A stretch of 64,000 nucleotides of DNA from NCBI GenBank assembly GCA_030544215.1, contig JARZZO010000008.1:27567614-27631613 (forward strand), read 5' to 3'. The position numbers and the translations under genes were made by a program. Of this stretch, positions 57,566-64,000 are shown in pieces. How positions within the stretch are numbered: the first letter of the stretch is position 1; each line of letters starts with the position of its first letter. Under the pieces are notes generated by a model, which was not told where the DNA came from, ran no database searches, and saw only the letters and a list, made by a program, of their open reading frames with translations. This DNA comes from Zantedeschia hybrid cultivar (lineage: Eukaryota; Streptophyta; Magnoliopsida; Alismatales; Araceae).

Positions 57566-60238
57566 TTAATCGAGGATAGCAGCGGCTAAGCAAACTTTGG
57601 ACTAGAGCCATCAACATGGCATCCTAACATGGAGGCCCATTGGGCTCCCACTCAGAAGACCACGATGTCTACAAAGAGGCCCCCATTCATAGGTGGCGCC
57701 TCACTATCAGTCCATCTTATCCTCGGTACACCACATAATGACGGCCCCTTTCAAGTCCTATTAATTCCACTGGCGATGTGACTTGGGCCGACCTTCAAAA
57801 CGTGGTGGAAAATGAGAGAACCGCATTTGCTGCTGTTCGTTTCGTGCGATTCCGAGCGAAGCGGCCGGCCCATCTGATGGGCTTTTCCGGTTTCCATTTT
57901 TGGCAAAGCCCATCCACGGGAACAGCTAAAGGTAGGTGTACGGGAGACTCGTGAGGTGGCCATTACCACATATCTTGGAAACCCCTTGAGTGGACGAGAG
58001 TGACGCAACGTCATGCATCTTTTTTATTTTTTGGTTCATGAATAACGTCGTGCTCTTACGAGCTCCATTGACATAGATGATCATCCCTAGCGTTAAATTC
58101 TTTTTAAATATTATTTGCTATGTTGTTAAAATGATGAAAAATATTTGACGAAGGGCAATTCAGATTCGGCTTAAACGTGCCTATTTAGTCCAGAGGCTCA
58201 AAGGCTCGCAATCAACAGGAATCGGCGCAAGGATGTCTCGTGAGTTCTTTTAGTATCCGGACTTACAGACTGAAGACGAGAACTCGGAGTGCATGAACTC
58301 GAATTTCGATAATGCCAGGCATAAGAAGATGCAGCGCCAATTTGTGACTCCCGAGACACCACAGTGTCTCGATCATACCAACTAAGAGTCGAGAGGAGTC
58401 TACCCTCTCGACATTTAGAGATCCACAACTCGACATAAGTTGAATCAACTATGCATTCTATATTTACTCTTAAATTATGTGAGTGGGAGCACATTCTGAT
58501 CCAAAACATAAGTTCCGATGTCATTCCTATTAAGACATAAAATATCGTCAATTAGGCGTGTCTGGGCGTATGGTATTTATTTTGTTTGTTTGAGTCTTCA
58601 ATTAGCTAATGTAAGATAAAATCTAAAGATTTTAAAACTAATGATTTTAAAATCAAAAGAACATAACATTCTAATGCACGCTTAACAGCGCCTTATTGTC
58701 TCCAGAGTTCATTCTGAGTTGTTTTAATGTGGTGAAGGATAACACAATTGTTTTCTCGAATAAAACTAGTGAAAGGACGCGGTGAACCTACCTAGGTCCC
58801 TACATCTTCGATCCTTGAAGCAAGACATGCGTCATGGCGGTCTGCGTCACCTGCTCACGGCTGGGCGGGGAACATCGATCACGTGGGAGATTGGAATGTG
58901 ACGCGCGTAGTCCTCTTGGCAACCGACGGCACGGATGGGCCCACGTCGTCACCAGGGGGACCACGGAAGCGTCCGGGGCTTTCAACCTCCTGGACGACCT
59001 CGTAACATGTCGGATTTTTTTCACCATGTGCACGCGTGTAACCCCGCACGTTGCGTACCCGGCACGGCTGGCCATGGCCCATTTGCGCCCCACCACGCTG
59101 CTCACCTAAACGGTCCTTTTAGAAGGAGAGCAGATCTTCTTAATATTTATTTGGATAAGACTCGGACAGAAAGGAAAACGGTTCAAGCATTTACAAAACT
59201 TTTAAATTAAATGAAGAATATTTTTGTAATGTTTGGCCTCCTCCTCTTCCTCTCAGTATTACTAAATTCCTTTCCAAACATGCACAGGAGTAATGGTTAA
59301 ATGGGATCCAGTTCCAGGGACTACCAGGCACAAGGAGGCGACAATGGAGAGAGGTCGACATTGGATGTGGACATTTCACGTGCACTTGCCCATGCAGGGT
59401 GTTGCGTGGTCTTATCCTGCTTTCATCATGTCACGGCATACGTCTGCAAAGAATGTACTGGTACCATAATCATATGCGACGTAATTAACGTGAAGGAGCA
59501 ACGTGCTGAAAGGTCTAGCTAGATGTCGTTTTCCTTTCGCATTCATCTCGTTCCAAGTCCGTTCTTTTGTTTTTGTTCTTTCTTTCTTACATCTACTAAC
59601 GCATCAAGAGCTATTTCCTAACGTTAAAAGAATAGAAAGCAATTCCGATATAGTTCAAACAGAAAGAAAAGAGTCTTATTCCAGTTAGTGTATCACTGGA
59701 TCGGCCTTCAACAGTACACCGATGTCTGTGCGGTGCAGGGGGAGGGGGTTTTGGAATCGGACTCGAAAGAAAAACGATCACAGAGGACTTTACTTTAGAT
59801 TCCAACGTTAGCACTGACAACATGACAGTTGGCCCGTTGTGGACAACTCTCCAGTAGTCTCCATCATTGCACTTAGGATCACAGTCACATCGAGCTGGAG
59901 GATATATAGAAAGGGTTGGAAGTGCAGAGCAAAGTGGTTACTAGCCAGCTGTGGCACTGGCCTCATCATCTGTAAGATTCCGACCGGAAGACTTTCAAAT
60001 AGCTAGGTTGAAGCACTGAATCACGGTAGAACCCATTTGCCTTGCATTTAGATCTTAACGTTGGCACACTTGTCTTCATCTGTGAGCTCGTGTATTCAAA
60101 ATCTCAGATCATTCAAGTTGATCTATTATATATCCAGTACGTGAAACCATGTATACATATGACGTAGATAGAGCAGAAAAGTTTGGTATGCTGATTACAT
60201 CAACGTAAGTACATGACCATTAATTAGGAATAAAAGGT
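57566..60238. other. Intergenic region and downstream flank of the MYB gene
   Basis: No gene recognised. 58790-59110 is GC-rich with ACGTGG-type motifs (CACGTGGGA at 58879, CCCACGTCG at 58939), the core bound by plant bZIP factors, but no convincing gene begins nearby. The rest is AT-rich. Confidence 0.45.
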
Positions 60239-62097
60239 CTAATTAATAGAGTCGTTGTTAAGTAACTGCATGGACCAGAGATCTTCCATAGTCCAAAAAC
60301 CGTCGTTGGCTTCGTTGGAAGGAGGAGATGCAAACATGTGATTTGTGCTATTGCTGGTGTTGCACACTTCAGAGCTTGCGCCAGTGTTGTCCTCCGTGCC
60401 GATCATCTGACTGGTGCTTCCTTCAATAGCTGGAGTTGGATTCTGGTAGTCGAAATGCTGTGCACCATTCTTTAGCTTCTTCTGCATTCTTGTTCGCCAA
60501 TAGTTCTTAATCTCGTTGTCAGTTCTACCGGGCAGCTGCCTTGCAATTTTTGACCACCTGAATCCATGGATGTTGTTAAAGAGAGAGAAACCCGATAAAT
60601 CATAAGACAGAATTAATTATCTCTGATTCTTACATGGACTAGTGCATTAGTTTCTTGGCGGATAGTTGATTATTGGATACGTCAAACTGGCACTTTTTGC
60701 AGTGGGACTGGATAATATTTAGATAGAATATTATTATATATTTATCCCATGATTCCCACCGGGACGAGGGCTTGTACTCCGCCGGTATATATATGCTTAG
60801 ATTTTTTTGATGAGATATGGGGGCAGCCAAAGTTACCCGATCGAACTGTTCAATATATAGTATCAAAGATTTGTTATATGGAAAATTATTAGCTTATTCT
60901 TCCAAAGAATTTTATTAAATAACACTGACTATACAAAGAATAATCTTGAAAAGAAGATACGAAAGGAAGAATCTTAAATTTGCAAAACATTACAGGAGAA
61001 AAGGGAAATCTTAAGCGTAGTTATCCCACACCAACAACTTTACATAACAGCAAGATGACGGGACGAGTTCTTCGATGGTACCGCTCGTCACTTTCATTCA
61101 TATCAACGGCAGTTGAAGCAGACGGCATGCGCTCCGTTAAATTAGACTTACTAGCGGGCCGGGTGGTTTCTTTCCAAGTGCTTATGCATGTAATTTTGTG
61201 GTGAGATCAAGTACTCAAACTTCGATCCTGTTGGATTCTCTTTTTCAGTTATCTCAAACTCACTTCTATAATCTGATCGTTTATGTAAGCGTATTGTTAA
61301 GGGCTACTGCAATCACAAATTTTTTGGCTAAAACAAGGGCAAAATCCAAAAATAAACATGGAGTCTTTCTTTTTTATCTTCTCTTGGAGAAAAGGACACT
61401 TTTTCACTCCAATTTTGATCCAAAAAATAAACAAAAGAATCCAATTTTGAGTTGTGGACGTTGGAAAAGCTCTGGTTTATTATAAAGCAAGATGCACCTC
61501 TGTATTTTATATGTCCATATCTCTGCTTCTATCTATCCATTTATGTTTGTATATTATCAAGGATCTTTATATATAGTATCATCATTCATGGCTGCATGGA
61601 CTTGCACCTTCATATTTGTGTAACTCACCTATTTCCCCACCTAGCGTGGAGTTCCATGATCAGTAGCTGTTCTTCAGGAGTGATATTTCCCCTTCGGACG
61701 TCAGGCCTTAGGTAGTTGAGCCATCGAAGTCGACAACTCTTTCCAGTGCGCTTCAAGCCTGAACCAGAAGAACAAACAACGGGGGAACAAAGCAGGAGAA
61801 AGTAAGTCGACAACTCTTTCCAGTGCGCTTCAAGCCTGAACCAGAAGAACAAACAACGGGCCGGGGGAACAAACCAGGAGAAAAGAAAGAGGAGGAAGTA
61901 GAAGCTCTCAACACAGTGCTGTTGAGCTTCTAGGGCAGCAAAACAGGTGAAGAAGATTTACCTGCAGATCGAGCCAGTGTGTTCCACACACCTTCGCCAT
62001 GGTTGGCTATATAGTTGATGAGAATAAGGTCCTCCTCCATTGTCCATGGGCCCTTCCTGATCTCAGGATCTTGGCTGCTGCTAGCCTTTTTATCCAT
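60239..62097 (-). CDS. R2R3-MYB transcription factor, subgroup 20 type
   Basis: Three exons on the minus strand: 62097-61962 (136 bp), 61758-61629 (130 bp), 60557-60239 (319 bp), giving 194 residues. The 130-bp second exon and intron positions are the classic R2R3-MYB plan. R2 covers residues about 14-66 (GPWTMEEDLILINYIANHG, LKRTGKSCRLRWLNYL), R3 about 67-117 (RRGNITPEEQLLIMELHARW, LPGRTDNEIKNYW). The first R3 tryptophan is replaced by Ile, as is usual. The C-terminus has FWTMEDLWSMQLL, the motif of subgroup 20 (AtMYB2, 62, 78, 108, 112, 116), linked in Arabidopsis to stress, phosphate and stamen development. It acts in the nucleus as a DNA-binding regulator. Exons are intact. Oddity: the intron-1/exon-2 boundary is duplicated in tandem (61727-61884). 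Confidence 0.93.
61727..61884 (-). repeat. 77-bp tandem duplication spanning the MYB 3' splice site
   Basis: The proximal copy is 61727-61803 and the distal copy about 61804-61884, which has four extra bases (CCGG). Each contains the end of intron 1 with CTTCTGGTTCAG and the first 30 bases of exon 2 (GCTTGAAGCGCACTGGAAAG). Use of the distal acceptor would keep the second copy in the mRNA and give a stop after about 22 codons; use of the proximal acceptor gives the full protein. Confidence 0.85.
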
Positions 62098-62225
62098 AGT
62101 GCTCTTCGCCCACCACGAAGGACAGAGACTCGATGTTAGGTGGAAGGCTAGGGTGGTGGGGAAGGAGGACGAGGAAGAAGAGGAAGAAAATTAAGGTAGG
62201 CATGAAGGGAAGAAGGTTGGTACGG

Positions 62226-62233
62226 CTTTTATA
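62226..62233 (-). promoter_or_regulatory. TATA box of the MYB gene
   Basis: TATAAAAG on the minus strand, about 130 bp upstream of the start codon, which leaves a 5' UTR of roughly 100 bp. A (GA)n tract lies further upstream at 62398-62423 (CT on the gene strand). Confidence 0.6.
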
Positions 62234-62423
62234 GACGGAACAACCTGAATACGGGTTCTTAATCATATAATGGGATTCTTAAACAAGTTCAAGGAGGCAT
62301 CACCAGGCACATCACCTGTTAATCTAGATCAAAACATAACCGTACATGTGAACATGTGTGTACCCTAATCCATGTGCGCGGTTGGAGGGTGTGTATGTGA
62401 GAGAGAGAGAGAGAGAGAGAGAG

Positions 62424-63128
62424 GGAAGGAATCCCCTGTTTAGTTGAAAGATTAAAAACCAATCGTCCTTGTCCCCTGTCTTGGTGAAAGATTAAAAGCC
62501 ATTTGTCCTTGCCCAATTTTAAGGCTTCATCTCTGTAACGCTCTCCCCTCTGTTTTTTTTCAACCAGTCGAGTTACAATGGAAACTCACAAGCTTATTTC
62601 AACTTTTCTCTGTTTTTTTTTTTTAATTTTCTTTTTCAATTCTCCTTCGCTATGTGATTTATACAGTCTTTATGGGAAGTACGATATTAGTCTCCGTTGG
62701 GCTTCTCCTTCGGTTCTTGTGGAAGGTAGATTTGTCGTTCCTCTTTCAGTTCTACTGTCTAATCAGAATTAATTCTCTGCTTTTTATTTGAGTAAAACAT
62801 ACTGATGTATGCTGCATCCATCTCTGAAATGTATCCTTTCTAGCTAGCATGCGATTATCATAATAAGATTGCCTGCGGCATCCGTTGGAATGCCTTCGAT
62901 CAGGGACTAGCAGGCGCCAAACTACGATTCCCAATTTTGTTAATAAGAAAGGAAATTAGAAAGTAGTTCAGGGAAGAAAGAGTTGTTTGTAAAAGCAGGG
63001 GACCTCCACATGGGATGGCTTGTGGCCCTGACGAGTGCCGTAAATGTTCCCAACTTAACTCGGACTTCTAAATCTGTCAGACCTTTCAAATGTGGGGGTT
63101 GAGTCAGCTTGAGGGTCAACCCAACGGG
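62424..63128. other. Intergenic, upstream flank of the MYB gene
   Basis: No gene or repeat recognised. Contains a T-rich run near 62613-62626. Confidence 0.5.
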
Positions 63129-63650
63129 TTGAGTCATTTTATAACGTAAGAAGCCATTGGTCTAGACAATCTTTTTAATGGATGGACCACATAAATATTA
63201 AATCTGAATACAAGATTTTGAAACGTGACAAATGTGTGTATGCGGTGACAAATATTTCATGCTTATGATAAATACAATTTGTCGTACCTAAAAATTTGTT
63301 ACCTTTACGTAGCGGTATACAAATTTTTTGACATGACAAATATTTTACAAACCAGACAAACAATTGTCATGCCTATGAAATATTTGTCGTGATTGAAAAG
63401 TTTTTATCATCCGTACGCATATGTGCATAGATTTATAGACATGATAAATATTTTTTAGGCATGACAAATACTCCGTGAGTATGATAAATAGTATTCATCG
63501 TGCCCATAAAATATTTGTCACGCCACATTTGTCAAATTCAGAATTCTACACTCACATTTAATGCTTGCGTGGTCCACCCGTTAAAAAAATTATCTAGTCT
63601 ATGTGCCCACCCATTGACCAATGACATCTTACATTACAAGATGACTCAGC
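63129..63650. mobile_element. Foldback MITE, right end of window
   Basis: Inverted arms of about 100 bp: GTTGAGTCATTTTATAACGT at the left against the complement of the right end (CTGAGTCATCTTGTAATGT), with GGATGGACCACATAAATATT matching GGGTGGACCACGCAAGCATT further in, and GACAAATGTG at both inner ends. The interior repeats TGACAAATATTT-like motifs. Confidence 0.65.
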
Positions 63651-63706
63651 TTGCTGTACTGACTGTCGGTGCAACAATGATTACTCAACCTTTTAATATT
63701 ACTTGT

Positions 63707-64000
63707 AAGGGTGTAAATGACCCAGAGTCGAGCCGAATTTTGCCATGTTCAAGGTTGGTACAATTAATTTTAACGGAGTTTGAGTTTGAGTTTAGTATTT
63801 ATAAGACATTGAATATGTTATTAATTAAGTTTATTGATGAATATAATAATCCTATGAATATTTTAAAGAGGTCTTGATGAGTACTTAAATAAGTTTTTAA
63901 TGAGTATTAAAACGAGTTCTTAATGAGTGCTTGAATCACAAATTTGGCTCATTTAATGAATCGGAGTTCAAATTTTTGTTCAAAGTTGTTTATTTAACTT
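63707..64000 (+). repeat. Start of a hAT-like repeat, runs off the window
   Basis: AAGGGTGTAAATGACCCAGAGTCGAGCCGA resembles the terminus of common plant hAT-type elements (GGGTGTAAATGAGCCGAGC-like). TGATGAGTACTTAAATAAG/TAATGAGTATTAAAACGAG/TAATGAGTGCTTGAATCA form a short degenerate tandem repeat at 63875-63937. The other end lies outside the window. Confidence 0.4.

Noticed and set aside
58834..59210. Frames of about 91 codons in GC-rich DNA
   Set aside because: Frames overlap on both strands, no domain is recognised and no splice or promoter context supports them.

Overview
The window is nuclear DNA of a flowering plant; the species cannot be named from the sequence. The evidence is GT-AG introns in two plant-type genes (an R2R3-MYB factor and a DUF220/START-like protein), a tRNA-derived SINE, MITEs, a TRIM and nested Ty1/Copia and Ty3/Gypsy elements primed by initiator-Met tRNA. 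Most of the sequence is decayed transposable element; only two host genes look functional.

Layout. 1-2809: 5' end and gag of a Gypsy element, cut by Copia element A. 2810-9683: element A (LTR, leader, gag, pol) ending abruptly inside reverse transcriptase. 9684-19209: element B, a complete Copia element with two 1587-bp LTRs that are about 98% alike by eye, but with six stops in its gag-pol frame. 19210-20438: rest of an A-type LTR (E) that B entered. 20439-21326: minus-strand Gypsy remnant. 21327-26900: intergenic DNA with SINEs and MITEs. 26940-34937: DUF220 gene, six coding exons, with a nested non-autonomous LTR element in its 5.4-kb intron. 34938-46854: mostly intergenic, with a TRIM (36790-37117) and a probable solo LTR (41985-42329). 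46855-56994: a third, old Copia element (C), broken by a Gypsy solo LTR with perfect target duplications (50991-53404) and by a minus-strand A-type Copia fragment (D, 54546-56648). 57036-57560: foldback element. 60239-62097: R2R3-MYB gene on the minus strand. The right end holds another foldback MITE and the start of a hAT-like repeat.

The most interesting signals are structural. (1) The leaders of A and B each carry four spaced hairpins just upstream of gag. Within an element the roughly 20-nt apical loop is nearly constant while the stems differ in sequence but still pair; A and B have unrelated loop sequences at matching positions. (2) Next to them is a branched fold with a compensatory base change between A and B. 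(3) The U3 regions hold further covarying hairpins. (4) The Gypsy LTR family carries many copies of a 34-bp palindrome with 12-nt arms and a fixed 10-nt spacer, partly in a 111-bp higher-order repeat. (5) The MYB gene has a tandem duplication of its intron-1/exon-2 boundary that doubles the 3' splice site.

All comparisons were made by eye; percentages and pairings are estimates to be confirmed by alignment and folding.
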